NCBI GenBank assembly: GCA_012271065.1
Contig: JAAXHE010000112.1
Coordinates: forward strand, 3,784-67,783
Source: Candidatus Latescibacterota bacterium
GTDB taxonomy: Bacteria > Latescibacterota > UBA2968 > GCA-2709665
Direction of reading: 5' to 3'
Length of the DNA stretch: 64,000 nucleotides
The translations under genes were made by a program, and so were the position numbers. A model generated the notes under the pieces. It was not told the origin of the DNA. It saw only the letters and a list, made by a program, of their open reading frames with translations, and ran no database searches. Shown one piece after another: positions 16,617 to 26,260 of this stretch. Each line of letters begins with the position of its first letter. Position 1 is the first letter of the stretch.

Positions 16617-17780
16617 ATGGTTCTTCGCGGGAAGATTGTAGGCACGGAAACACCCGTGTCGGTATCTATCGAAGACGGACTGATCGCGGGCATCGAAGAC
16701 GAGGGACCCGCGGCATTCGGAGGCGACGACGTGTGGATTTCGCCCGGGATATTCGACGTCCAGGTCAATGGCGCCGGCGGAATCAACTACAGTTCCGGGG
16801 ACCTGACGGTGGAGCGCGTGCTCCAGGCCAGCGAGTGGCCGTACCGGACGGGAACCGCGCTGTTCTGTCCCACGGTCACGACCTCCCCGGCGGCGCAGGC
16901 GATTGCGGGGTTGCGGACGCTGGCCCGGGCGTGCGAACAGTCGGCTGCCGCGAAAGCGTCGTTCGTCGGTTTCCACGTGGAGGGGCCGTACATCGCGTCC
17001 GAAGACGGTCCAAGAGGGGCGCATCCCCTCGAACATACCCGGGACCCGGACTGGGACGAGTTCCGCCGTTACCAGGACGCCGCGGGCGGCCGGATCAGGA
17101 TTCTGACCCTCGCGCCCGAACGGGAGGGATCGCTGGACTTTATCGAGAAGGCCGCGGAGGCCGGTGTCATCGTGGCCCTGGGACATACGGGCGCCAGCCG
17201 GGCGCGGATACGGGAGGCGGTCGCGGCCGGAGCGCGGATGTCCACCCACCTGGGGAACGGGGCGCACGCGGAGATTCCCCGCCACGACAACTATATCTGG
17301 GAGCAGCTTGCCGCAGACGAACTCTGGGCGGGGATCATTCCGGACGGGCACCATCTTCCGCCGCCCGTGCTGAAGAGCTTCTGCAGGGCCAAGCAGCAAG
17401 AGCGCATCTGCCTGGTCAGCGACGTGTCGTCCATCGCCGGGCTTCCGCCGGGCATCTACGGCCGGAGCTACGGAACCGACGCGGTGGAGATCCACGAGAA
17501 CGGGAAGATTTCCCTGGCGGGCACGCCGTATCTGGCCGGGGCGTCCCTCTTTCTCGATCACGGGATTCCCAATACGGTGGTATATACGGACGCCACGCTG
17601 GCCGACGCGGTGGAGATGGCATCCATCAACCCCGCGCGGCTGCTGGGCGTGGATGACCGGCTGGGAAGCGTGTCGCCCGGCATGGAGGCCAGTCTCACGC
17701 TGTTCCGCTGGATGGAGGGACAGCGCGCGCTTTCCGTCGAGGCGACGATTGTCCGGGGTGAGTTCGTCCACAAGGCGTGA
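16617..17780 (+). CDS. nagA: N-acetylglucosamine-6-phosphate deacetylase-like amidohydrolase (NagA family)
   Basis: 387 aa. NagA landmarks: FDVQVNG near residue 46, GFHVEGPYI (metal Glu), LGHT (metal His), STHLGNGAHAEIPRHDN (usually THLFNAM), IPDGHHL and LVSD with the catalytic Asp. It removes acetate from GlcNAc-6-phosphate in amino-sugar recycling. The altered THLGNG segment may shift the substrate. The ATG follows AAAAGGAGAAAC. The GTGA at its stop overlaps a possible GTG start of recD2. Confidence 0.85.
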   Translation: MVLRGKIVGTETPVSVSIEDGLIAGIEDEGPAAFGGDDVWISPGIFDVQVNGAGGINYSSGDLTVERVLQASEWPYRTGTALFCPTVTTSPAAQAIAGLRTLARACEQSAAAKASFVGFHVEGPYIASEDGPRGAHPLEHTRDPDWDEFRRYQDAAGGRIRILTLAPEREGSLDFIEKAAEAGVIVALGHTGASRARIREAVAAGARMSTHLGNGAHAEIPRHDNYIWEQLAADELWAGIIPDGHHLPPPVLKSFCRAKQQERICLVSDVSSIAGLPPGIYGRSYGTDAVEIHENGKISLAGTPYLAGASLFLDHGIPNTVVYTDATLADAVEMASINPARLLGVDDRLGSVSPGMEASLTLFRWMEGQRALSVEATIVRGEFVHKA

Positions 17781-17812
17781 AATCTCCAATTGAGGATTCG
17801 GGGGTTCGAGCA

Positions 17813-19975
17813 ATGGAACGGATCCAGGGTGTCGTGGAGCGGATCACGTTTCAGAATGAGGAGAGCGGATACACGGTTGCCAGGTTCCAGCCCGAAGGCC
17901 GGGGGGAGCCGGTGACCGTGGTTGGCAATACGCTCTCGCTGACAGCGGGCGAGTGTGTGGCCGTGAAAGGCGAATGGACAAACCACGCGAAGTTCGGCCG
18001 TCAGTTCAAGATCGAGTCCTACGAAAAGGTACATCCTTCCACGGTTGAAGGGATGCGAAAGTACCTGGGCTCCGGGCTGATCAAGGGAATCGGACCGGTC
18101 ATGGCCGGACGGATCGTGGACCATTTCGGCGCGAAGACCCTGGAAGTGATCGAGAAGGCATCGAAGCGGCTGATCGAGGTGGAAGGGCTGGGCAGGAAGC
18201 GCGCGGGGATGATCGAGGATGCCTGGAAGGAACAGCGCGAAATTCACAATGTGATGATCTTCCTGCAGTCGCACGACGTGGGGACGGGTCATGCCGTAAA
18301 GATCTGGAAGCAATACGGACAGGATGCGATTTCACTGATTCAGGAGAATCCGTACCGGCTGTCGGCCGACGTGTGGGGCATCGGATTTACGAGCGCCGAC
18401 CGGATCGCGCAGAAAATGGGCGTTGAGACCCACTCCGATCAACGGATCATGGCGGGAATCAGATACGTGCTGGATACGGCCGCGGAAAAAGAAGGGCACG
18501 TGTACTTGCCAAGGGAGGAACTGTCAACGGTCTGCGCCGAGACGCTGGGCGTATCGCCGGATCTGATCGCCCCGTGCATCGACGGGTTACAGGTAACCGA
18601 GGAAGTCGTCGTGGAGGAGGACCGCATCTACGTTCCGCCGCTTTACTTTGCCGAAAAGGGCGTTGCGACTCGGGTGCATCAGTTTTCCAGCATCGAGCGG
18701 ATTGAAACCGGCGAAATCGGCCGGGAGATCGCGGCCATCGAGAAAAGGAACGGCGTCCGGTTTGCCGCGCGGCAGAAGGTCGCCCTGGAGAAAGCCCTCG
18801 CCCACAGCCTGCTGGTGCTTACGGGTGGACCGGGCACGGGCAAGACCACGACCATCAGGGGACTGATTGCCCTCTTCGAAGCGCGGGGCAAGGAAGTTGC
18901 GCTGGCGGCGCCAACGGGAAGGGCGGCGAAACGCATGGCCGAAGCCACGGCGCGGGAAGCCAGTACCATCCACCGGCTGCTGAAGTTCAGTCCGGGAGAG
19001 CATAAATTCGAGAAGGACTTCAACAATCAGCTGTCCGTGGGCGCGGTGATCGTGGACGAGGTCTCGATGATGGACGTGGGATTGATGAACAGCCTGCTGC
19101 AGGCGGTGCCGCTGAGCGCGTCTCTGGTGCTGGTGGGCGACGTGGACCAGTTGCCTTCGGTGGGTCCGGGGAACATCCTGAAAGATATCATCGGATCCGG
19201 AAAGGCCGAGACGGTCGCGCTCAACGAAATATTCCGGCAGGCGCGGGAGAGCCGGATCGTGACGAACGCGCACAGCATTCTGGCCGGTGAAATTCCGGAG
19301 GTCGACAACAGCCGGAAATCCGATTTCTTCTTTTCGGAGGTGGACGACCCGGAGGAGGTGGTGGACACGGTCTGCGGTCTCTGCCGGAACAGGCTGCCCC
19401 GCGCCTACGGGGTTGACGCGATTGACGATATCCAGGTCCTGGCGCCCATGTACCGGGGCGAGACAGGCGCGATCAATCTGAATCAGGTGCTCCAGGAGCG
19501 GCTCAATCCGGGCGGGCAGGAACTCCTTCGCGGGGGCATTCGCTTCCGGGTAGGGGACAAGGTGATGCAGGTGCGCAACAACTACGACAAGGACGTGTTC
19601 AACGGGGATATCGGGCGCGTGGCTGCAATCGATATGACGAACCACGCCATGGCGGTGAGGTATCCTGAGCGGACCGTGGGGTACGACTTCACGGAGTTGG
19701 ACGAGATCGTGCTGGCCTATGCCACGAGCGTCCACAAGAGCCAGGGGTCGGAGTATCCGGTCGTGGTGCTTCCCCTGACCACCCAGCACTATATGATGCT
19801 TCAGAGAAACCTGCTCTACACCGCCGTCACTAGAGCGAAGGACCTCGTCGTCATCGTCGGCACGCGCAAAGCCATGGCCATCGCCATCAAGAACAACCGG
19901 GTTTCCGACCGGTACACCTCGCTGCCCCAACGCATCCGGGCCGGACAGAGCGACGAGTCCCCCGCGTCTGAATGA
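17813..19975 (+). CDS. recD2: RecD2-type SF1B DNA helicase (RecD/TraA family)
   Basis: 720 aa. N-terminal OB-like region (GVVERITFQNEESGYTV), tandem HhH repeats (about 75-140; LIKGIGPVMAGRIVDHFG), then the helicase core. Walker A is GGPGTGKTT at 338-346, motif II VDEVSMMD, motif III GDVDQLPSVGPG and motif VI YTAVTRAK. The UvrD_C_2 motif is SVHKSQGSEYP. This 5'-3' helicase works outside RecBCD in repair. A GTG at 17777 overlapping the nagA stop is possible, but the family begins at MERIQGVVERI, hence the ATG at 17813. Confidence 0.93.
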   Translation: MERIQGVVERITFQNEESGYTVARFQPEGRGEPVTVVGNTLSLTAGECVAVKGEWTNHAKFGRQFKIESYEKVHPSTVEGMRKYLGSGLIKGIGPVMAGRIVDHFGAKTLEVIEKASKRLIEVEGLGRKRAGMIEDAWKEQREIHNVMIFLQSHDVGTGHAVKIWKQYGQDAISLIQENPYRLSADVWGIGFTSADRIAQKMGVETHSDQRIMAGIRYVLDTAAEKEGHVYLPREELSTVCAETLGVSPDLIAPCIDGLQVTEEVVVEEDRIYVPPLYFAEKGVATRVHQFSSIERIETGEIGREIAAIEKRNGVRFAARQKVALEKALAHSLLVLTGGPGTGKTTTIRGLIALFEARGKEVALAAPTGRAAKRMAEATAREASTIHRLLKFSPGEHKFEKDFNNQLSVGAVIVDEVSMMDVGLMNSLLQAVPLSASLVLVGDVDQLPSVGPGNILKDIIGSGKAETVALNEIFRQARESRIVTNAHSILAGEIPEVDNSRKSDFFFSEVDDPEEVVDTVCGLCRNRLPRAYGVDAIDDIQVLAPMYRGETGAINLNQVLQERLNPGGQELLRGGIRFRVGDKVMQVRNNYDKDVFNGDIGRVAAIDMTNHAMAVRYPERTVGYDFTELDEIVLAYATSVHKSQGSEYPVVVLPLTTQHYMMLQRNLLYTAVTRAKDLVVIVGTRKAMAIAIKNNRVSDRYTSLPQRIRAGQSDESPASE

Positions 19976-20301
19976 ACATCCAGCGCGCGCAACTCCGCGC
20001 TTCCGTGCTGCCGGGCGATTCGATCTGAAACCCGGTTGAAGCATACCGAGCACCGTGTTCTTCGAACGGACAGATTACCTGCGGACATACGTAACTCGCA
20101 ATCCCCTCGGCTTCTCCAGTCGGCTGAACCCGTATTTACACAGCGAATGAGGACACCCACCAGCGACCGCCTCGTCAGTCGACGCTCCTTTCCGATCCAC
20201 TCCGCAATTCCCCGCCTTCCTCGGTGCCATCCCTCAGGTCCTCATACAGGTTTCCCGCCCCTGCCTGGCAATCCCTCGATCTCCACAAACCTGCAGCAAA
20301 C
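19976..20301. other. Intergenic, no recognisable feature
   Basis: 326 bp between recD2 and the convergent pseudogene. I see no coherent frame, stable terminator stem or repeat. Confidence 0.6.
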
Positions 20302-22284
20302 CTACTCGGCTGCTCCAAGGCGGTAGCCGACGCCGGATTCGTTAAAGATGTGAGTCGGAGACTTCGCGGAGTCGCCCAGCTTGCGCCGGATGTTTATTAC
20401 GGCGGCGTGCACGGTCCGATTGTCATCGGGATTCTGCCTGCCCCAAACGGATTTCAGCAGGTCCCCGTGGGGAACCGTCCGGCCGGGGTGGACGGACAGT
20501 TCCTGCAGTAACGCATATTCGATTCTGGTCAGTTTCACAGGAGCACCGGCCACTGTCACGCGGCGACGGGCGTAGTCAAACTTAAGATCTCCCATCATGA
20601 ACGGTTCGGATGGTACGACCTGTCCCGGAACCGTCCGGTTGCGAAGGATCGCCCGGATTCTGGCAGGTCAGCTCCGACGGCGAAAAGGGTTTGGCCACGT
20701 AATCGGCGGCTCCGCTGTCAAACGCCCGGACGATGGCGTCTTCGTGACCGTAGGCCGACAGGAATATGACCGGCACGTCGGCTTTCTCGACGATTTTCTG
20801 CATCAGTTCAATCCCGTCGCTGCCGGGAAGCACAAGGTCCAACAGCACCAGTTTGGGCTCGTGCTGGTCCATTAGTTGCAATACCTCGTCCGGTTCGCCG
20901 GTAACGACGGGAACGAATCCTGCCCCGGACAGGGCCTGGCGAATGCTGCGCAGCGTCTGCGGGTCATCGTCTACTGCCAGGATTTTCGTTCGTCCCCTTG
21001 CAGCCATTCGCGATCCAGCCGTGGCAGCACCCGCCAGACCAGCGTCGACATCCGCTAAACCTTCGGCGATCGGAATGGTGAACTTGAACCGGGCTCCTGT
21101 GCCTTCCCCGTCGCTTTCGGCCCAGATCCGGCCTCCGTGCGCCTCCACGATTCCCCTGCATATGCAAAGTCCCAATCCCGATTGTACATCGCAATCGTAA
21201 TCCGTGTCGATGTCACGCCGGGAGAACTTGCGAAACACGTGCGGCAGGCGCTCCGGGGACAGACCGCGCCCCTTGTCGGTTACGCGAATCGTCAAATCGT
21301 CGCTCTCCTGCAGTGCGGTCAGCAGGATCGGTGACGTGTCCGGAGAATTCTGCGCTGCGTTGGCCAGCAGGTTAACCAGGACCTGCGTAATCCTCCCGGG
21401 GTCCGCCATTACGGGCGGAAGGCCGGGTTCGAGTTCAATGTGAATATCGTCCCTGTTCCCGGCGCTCAGAAAGGTGTTTCGAGCCTTCTCCAGCATACCC
21501 GTTACGATCACCGGTACAGGATCGACAACGACGGTTCGCGTCTCGACGCGCGCCACGTCCAGCAAATCGTCAATGAGCACGCCCATACGTTCTGCATGTT
21601 CATTGATAATGCGCAGGAACTGGACCATCTCCGCCTGGCGAAATGGAAACGTGTCGCGCAGGGCCGTCGTCGCAGAACCCGTGATGGCGGCCAGCGGCGC
21701 GCGTAGCTCATGGCTTACCATGGCCAGGAACTCAGCGTGCAACCGCTCCTCCTGGCGTCGTCATGAGCGGCGAGCATTACCAGGGTCTCTTCGTCTTCCT
21801 TCGTGAAGGCCCTGCCCGCCTCCTTCTCCGCGAGAAAAACCGTCCCCACTCTCTCTTCTCGATGGCAGATCGGCGCAACCAGGCACGTCAGTTGCGGACT
21901 CACCGGCATTGCCGGATGAAATTCGGGCAGGCCCAGGCGCCGCGCGTGGCTGTGCATGTCTCGCAGACGCAGGGGTTTGTCTACGAAGGCGAAGTAATCG
22001 AACAGGGCTTCGTTTTCCGGCGCCCGCCAAAGCTGCCGGGTCTGTTTGCGCGTGAGGCCGGAGGGTATGCAGTTGTGTATCCGACGCCCATCTTCAGTCA
22101 CCGACAACAGCCCGTACTTCGCGTCGGTCAGCGACCGGGCGCTATCCACGACGCCCTGCAGAACCGTCTTGAAGTCAAGGCTTTCATTGACGCGCAAAAA
22201 AGCGCTGCCCATGCGGGAAAGGCGCTCTCGCAACTCTTCGTTCTCGCCCTGGAGCTTCTCGATTAACTGCATCATCTCCTCCAC
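20302..22284 (-). pseudogene. Hybrid GAF-histidine kinase-receiver-winged helix protein, broken
   Basis: Read on the minus strand, three frames hold one degraded protein. The first is a GAF domain with coiled-coil start (22284-21773: EKLQGENEELRERL, ARSLTDAKYGLLSV). HisKA (FLAMVSHELRAPL), HATPase (NLLANAAQNS, GRGLSPERLP, GLGLCICRGIVEAHGG) and a receiver (LAVDDDPQ, LVLLDLVLPGSDG, DYVAKPFSP) follow in 21742-20600. An OmpR-type winged helix lies in 20598-20302. One extra base near 20663-20668 breaks SPSELT from RIRAILRNRTVPG, which is exactly in the next frame. At about 21750 the frame shifts again; the PAS-like region of about 140 aa usual between GAF and HisKA in this family is absent. Two lesions suggest a pseudogene, though assembly error is possible. 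Confidence 0.8.
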
Positions 22285-22697
22285 TTGCGTGGGCTATTGC
22301 ATTTCTCCCTGACTGACCGAACGATGTTTCGGAACACGGGTACCGGTTTCCCCGCCGTTGTTCTTGCGCTGACGAATCCTATCTGGACCGTGAAATCCTA
22401 TGTTCACGAAAAAATCATATATAAGTCCTTATAAATCAGAATAAAATCATAAATTAACCTGGCAATTATCGTTATCATGGTATACAATGGAATCTATTGT
22501 CATACAAACGCAAATTAAACCGGTACGGCATCGCGAATCACGCCCAGTCTTCTGTGTAGGGGCGTCCCTTGTGGGCGCCCGCATCGCGAAGGACCGGTGT
22601 GAGGGTGGGGCGGACATTCCTGTCTGCCCAGGTGCGCAAGACCTGTCTTTCTGGTTCAAACCATGACCTGCTTGTAGGTACATATCACGTAAATACC
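22285..22697. other. Intergenic region with AT-rich stretch and hairpin repeats
   Basis: 22390-22500 is AT-rich, unlike its surroundings, and may hold divergent promoters. 22557-22585 is an imperfect GGGCG...CGCCC hairpin. 22596-22629 is an inverted copy of repeat family 2. No gene is supported; a short minus-strand frame here is built from the repeat. Confidence 0.6.
22596..22629 (-). repeat. Dispersed hairpin repeat family 2, copy 1
   Basis: On the minus strand GGGC-A-GACA-GGAA-TGTC-C-GCCC, then CACCCTCACACC. The GNRA-type GGAA loop is closed by paired GACA/TGTC and GGGC/GCCC arms. Other copies: 26397-26435, 51256-51284 and 52441-52477. Confidence 0.8.
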
Positions 22698-24011
22698 ATG
22701 CCATTGACAAGCGTACGGATCATCCCACCGGTTTTGGTGCTGTCCTCGACTCTTTTCACTTTCGCCGCTGAAGCGCGAGGCTTCTTCCCTTCGTTTCAAA
22801 CACTGCAGGAGCCGTGTGAAGGCGGCGGCTATGATCCGACGCCGACGGAGATCACAGTCACCGCGGTTCCCATCGTGGTCTCCTCCACGACCGACGACTA
22901 CTTTGTCCTCTACGTGACATTCGACGCGGACGGCACACAGCTTCAGGTTCCGGTGGCGGTGACCCGGGGAGTGGCGGGTACGACCACGCTGTCTGAAAAC
23001 CTGGCGGCACTGCCCGCGGAGCGCTACCGGGTGGAGAAGTACCAGATTGCCGACCCGGCCGACGTCGACGGCGACTGCACGGACGACGTTACCGAACTCG
23101 AAAACCTGGAGAACATGAACCCCGTCAACCCTGCTACGATTCCGGATCCGATCGACGGCGTCGTCGCGGTACCCGACCTCGCAGCGTTCCAGGCCCAGGG
23201 AAACGAGGTATACCCGGGCGTCCTACTGAAATTCGTTGTACTGCATTGGGATACCGCGCGTCCGGCGGTTTATTTCATGAACACGAAGCGGCACCTGACC
23301 CACCCGCCCTTTCTTGAGGCGGTGGACCTGCGGGATGCTATCAAAAACGCCGAGTCGCGGCAATGGATTATCGACGCACTGACGGCCATGCACGCCACTT
23401 ACCCGATCGGGCAATCGCTGCGCTACCGCTCCAGCACCAACAACGAAGACCTGCCGGGTTTCAACGGCGCGGGGCTGTACGACTCTTACACCCAGCATCC
23501 GGAGGAGACCGCAGAGGACGGCATCGACAAGTCGTTCAAGCAGGTGCTCGCCAGCCTCTGGACCTTCCGGTCGTTCACGGAGCGGGAGTTCAATCGCGTC
23601 GACCCCCTCGCGGCCGCGATGGGGGTGCTGGTTCATCCGAACTTCCCAGGTGAACTGGTAAACGGTGTGGCGGTCAGCTTCGACCCCGTCACGGCCCGTA
23701 ATGATCGGTACTACGTCAACTCGCAGGTCGGCGAGGACCTGGTCACCAATCCCGAGGCGCATTCCGTACCCGAGGAGCTCATCCTCCTTCCGGAACGTGG
23801 ATTCTCGGTTCGAGCACTCTCGAACCTGGCCGAGCCGGGGGAACTGCTGATGAGCGACGACCAACTGCGTCAACTGCGCGAACACCTTGAGGTGATCCAT
23901 AGCCACTTTGAGGGGCTGTACAGCCCCGCCCTCGGGGAGCCCTTCGCGATGGAGATCGAGTTGAAGATCACCAGCGAGAACATCCTGGCGATCAAGCAGG
24001 CCCGCCGATGA
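22698..24011 (+). CDS. Secreted PEP/pyruvate-binding (PPDK N-terminal) domain protein
   Basis: 437 aa. Signal peptide of about 27 residues (hydrophobic PPVLVLSSTLFTFAAEARG). A beta-rich region follows, then an Asp-rich DVDGDCTDD segment (thrombospondin type-3-like) and a PF01326-type domain (about 225-430) with RYRSSTNNEDLPGFNGAGLY, SLWTFRSF and MGVLVHPNF. That ATP-grasp domain normally serves PEP synthase or PPDK; a secreted stand-alone form has no assigned reaction. The ATG is chosen because the signal peptide starts there. The gene stops at 24011, just where an FN3 domain continues in another frame, so the original product was longer. Confidence 0.75.
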   Translation: MPLTSVRIIPPVLVLSSTLFTFAAEARGFFPSFQTLQEPCEGGGYDPTPTEITVTAVPIVVSSTTDDYFVLYVTFDADGTQLQVPVAVTRGVAGTTTLSENLAALPAERYRVEKYQIADPADVDGDCTDDVTELENLENMNPVNPATIPDPIDGVVAVPDLAAFQAQGNEVYPGVLLKFVVLHWDTARPAVYFMNTKRHLTHPPFLEAVDLRDAIKNAESRQWIIDALTAMHATYPIGQSLRYRSSTNNEDLPGFNGAGLYDSYTQHPEETAEDGIDKSFKQVLASLWTFRSFTEREFNRVDPLAAAMGVLVHPNFPGELVNGVAVSFDPVTARNDRYYVNSQVGEDLVTNPEAHSVPEELILLPERGFSVRALSNLAEPGELLMSDDQLRQLREHLEVIHSHFEGLYSPALGEPFAMEIELKITSENILAIKQARR

Positions 24012-24421
24012 CGGGATGCCGATAACGGGCTACGACGTGCGGTATCGTGAAGGCAGCGAGGGGGAATGGATGGATGGCCCGCAGGACGTGACGGACACGA
24101 GCGCGATCATTGAGGTTCTGGACCCCGACACGGAATACGAGGTGCAGATTCGGTCGAAAAGCGCTGCCGGCGACGGCGCATGGACGGCCCTGGGGCTGGT
24201 GCGGACGGAGGTCCTGGTCCTGTATGACCTGTTCTCCCTCTCGCTGGACCTGGATGCGTCGGAGAACGACCAGCACCTCTGGACGATGCGCGTCGAACCT
24301 GGTCGAGTCGCGTCCATACAGATATTCGGCGCGGATACACCGTGATCGTGCGCGCCGGCGACGGGAAGGGGGGCAGTGCAAACATCGTCATACGTATCCT
24401 GATCACAGGCAATTCAGAGTA
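24004..24421 (+). pseudogene. Frameshifted FN3 and cadherin-like tail of the preceding gene
   Basis: One frame short of the 24011 stop, PADDGMPITGYDVRY and EVLDPDTEYEVQIRSKSAAGDGAW form a good fibronectin type III domain up to about 24340. Then a third frame gives YTVIVRAGDGKGGSANIV before TAA at 24419-24421, typical of a cadherin-like domain. Two small indels, near 24003 and 24340, explain the split. Likely decay of an adhesive secreted protein. Confidence 0.6.
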
Positions 24422-24511
24422 ACCCCGGCGCATACCAGATCCTGCATTGCCGTTCCTCCTCAACAGCCCGCCCTCGATCCAGAGTGTGGATCTGGACTCC
24501 GGCTCTTCCAG

Positions 24512-26260
24512 TCACAATTCGACCCGGACTTCCCCCTTGAAGGGGGGGACGGATTCCCACCGCTGGACCACGCCGTCTCCGTCGTTTTCGAACACGGCAA
24601 GTTTCTGGTCCACGTTCGCCATGCCATCCAGCGCGAGGCAGGCTGACTTGCCGTCGGGCGTGGCCGCCGCCGCAATCCAGGACTCGTCCCGGGCGCGGGT
24701 ATATTCGGCGGCTTCGTCGTGGCCCACACCCCGGATATCGAATCGCGCCGTCCGCTGCGCAACCAGTGAGAGCCACCTTTCGATCTCCTTCAGGGTCAGC
24801 ACGCCGAACTTCTGCTCGTGGGTCGTGATCTCCGAGAAGAACCCGCTGTCCATCGCCAGGCGGACGGAGCCGGCGGCCCGTTCCGCGGCCTTGTCCATGT
24901 CGTTTGTCGGATTGTCCCCGGCCCAGGTCGTACAGCCCGTCAGCACGTCCGGCTCCACGAGGTGGCGGGGGAGCATGGCGCCGATGTTGTACATCTCAGG
25001 GTCTTCGGGGATATAGTCATAAAACAGGCTGTTGAGACCGTAAGGCCACCAGTTGGGAAACAGCCGCTCCCACTTCACCTGTCCCAGGTGGTAGGTCGAA
25101 TAGACGAACGTCCGCCCCCGGGCTTTCAGATAGGGCAGAACGCGCACTCCCACCTCGCCCCAGTGAAATGCAGCGCGGCGCGGCGGCTTCAGGCCCCTTT
25201 CGTCGTACCAGCGGTCCACCCGCTGGAAGATTTCCTTCAGTTCCGCGTCGCTGTATTCCCCGATGCCGAAATCGAACGGGATCAGCCGGTAATAATCGAA
25301 GGCATGCGCGTCCCAGTCCACCTGCCCGGCCTTGTACCGGGCGCGCATGAACGGCACCACTTCGTCCGGAACGAGGTCCAGGAAGCAGGAGATCATCGGC
25401 CGGTAACCGTGCCGGTTCATCACCTCCGTATAGCGGAAATTGTGGCGTCCCCGGCCGTCGTCCACCCGTATGGTCACGTAGGGCGGCATCATCTGCGCGA
25501 CGAACGGCTTGCGCGCCGCCCAGACGATGGATCGCCAGAAGAAGGCGTCCAACCCCATGGCGTGACCCAGGAACTCCTGGTGCCAGATGCGGGGCGAAAG
25601 GGCAAACTGCACCGCCCTGCCCTTGCCGCAGACCGCAGCCAGCACGGCCGGAAACTGGTCCGGCTCGTAGGCCGTACCTGGTACGTTGTGGCGTGAAAAA
25701 ATGAGCTGTTCCTTGCCCATGGCGGCCTGCGCCAGTTCCACGACGTGCCGCCCCGCGCGTTTGATCTGCGCGACGGTCACGGGTCGTTTCAGTCGGACCA
25801 TACTGCCCGCCTGCTGCGTCCAGTTGATGAAGTGGTCGTTGTCTCCGATGCGAAGCAGGTCCGAAGCCATCGGGATCCGGTCGACCTCCAATCCCAACAG
25901 CCGGAGCAGGGGCGGTTTGTAAAGTCGCAGTTCCCCGTCGAAATTGACCAGTCCCATCCCTGCTTCCTCCACGCCCGCCGCCAGCAAATCCGTCTCCTCG
26001 AACGAGAGGGTATCTCCCAGGCGCGACTGTGCGATAACGACCGCGGCGCATCCGTCGAGCAGTTCGGCAGTCAGGGGCCCGGCGGCCAGATCGTGAATCC
26101 TGAATGGAAACCCGAAATGCTGCAAGGCGACCAGGACGGTCTGGTCCACGATGCTTGTATCCGTATAGCTGCCCCGCCTGTCCACCAGTACCAGAAGGGC
26201 CCTGTTGCCCCTGCTCTCACGCCGGGGGCGCTGCACCATTTGTCGCGGTGAGAATCGCAT
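24512..26260 (-). CDS. GATase1-like/polysaccharide-deacetylase-like two-domain protein
   Basis: 582 aa. Residues about 20-250 resemble a class I glutamine-amidotransferase-like or ThuA-like fold (ALLVLVDRRGSYTDTSIV, AAVVIAQSRLG, GMGLVNFDGEL). From about 265 (YVTIRVDDGRG) to 480 it resembles a NodB/polysaccharide-deacetylase TIM barrel, with WDAHAFDYYRL and AFHWGEVGVR. The metal His pair of active deacetylases is not clear. The last 60 residues form a beta domain. No signal peptide is evident. It stands alone between two decaying regions. Carbohydrate-related function is inference. Confidence 0.65.
   Translation of the reverse strand: MRFSPRQMVQRPRRESRGNRALLVLVDRRGSYTDTSIVDQTVLVALQHFGFPFRIHDLAAGPLTAELLDGCAAVVIAQSRLGDTLSFEETDLLAAGVEEAGMGLVNFDGELRLYKPPLLRLLGLEVDRIPMASDLLRIGDNDHFINWTQQAGSMVRLKRPVTVAQIKRAGRHVVELAQAAMGKEQLIFSRHNVPGTAYEPDQFPAVLAAVCGKGRAVQFALSPRIWHQEFLGHAMGLDAFFWRSIVWAARKPFVAQMMPPYVTIRVDDGRGRHNFRYTEVMNRHGYRPMISCFLDLVPDEVVPFMRARYKAGQVDWDAHAFDYYRLIPFDFGIGEYSDAELKEIFQRVDRWYDERGLKPPRRAAFHWGEVGVRVLPYLKARGRTFVYSTYHLGQVKWERLFPNWWPYGLNSLFYDYIPEDPEMYNIGAMLPRHLVEPDVLTGCTTWAGDNPTNDMDKAAERAAGSVRLAMDSGFFSEITTHEQKFGVLTLKEIERWLSLVAQRTARFDIRGVGHDEAAEYTRARDESWIAAAATPDGKSACLALDGMANVDQKLAVFENDGDGVVQRWESVPPFKGEVRVEL

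Noticed and set aside
22447..22710. 87-codon minus-strand frame
   Set aside because: Its residues come from hairpin repeat family 2 and an AT-rich spacer; no family, no ribosome site.
24512..26260. Phage or integrative element boundaries around the accessory stretch
   Set aside because: No integrase, transposase or direct repeats were visible between 20 and 27 kb or 51 and 56 kb.
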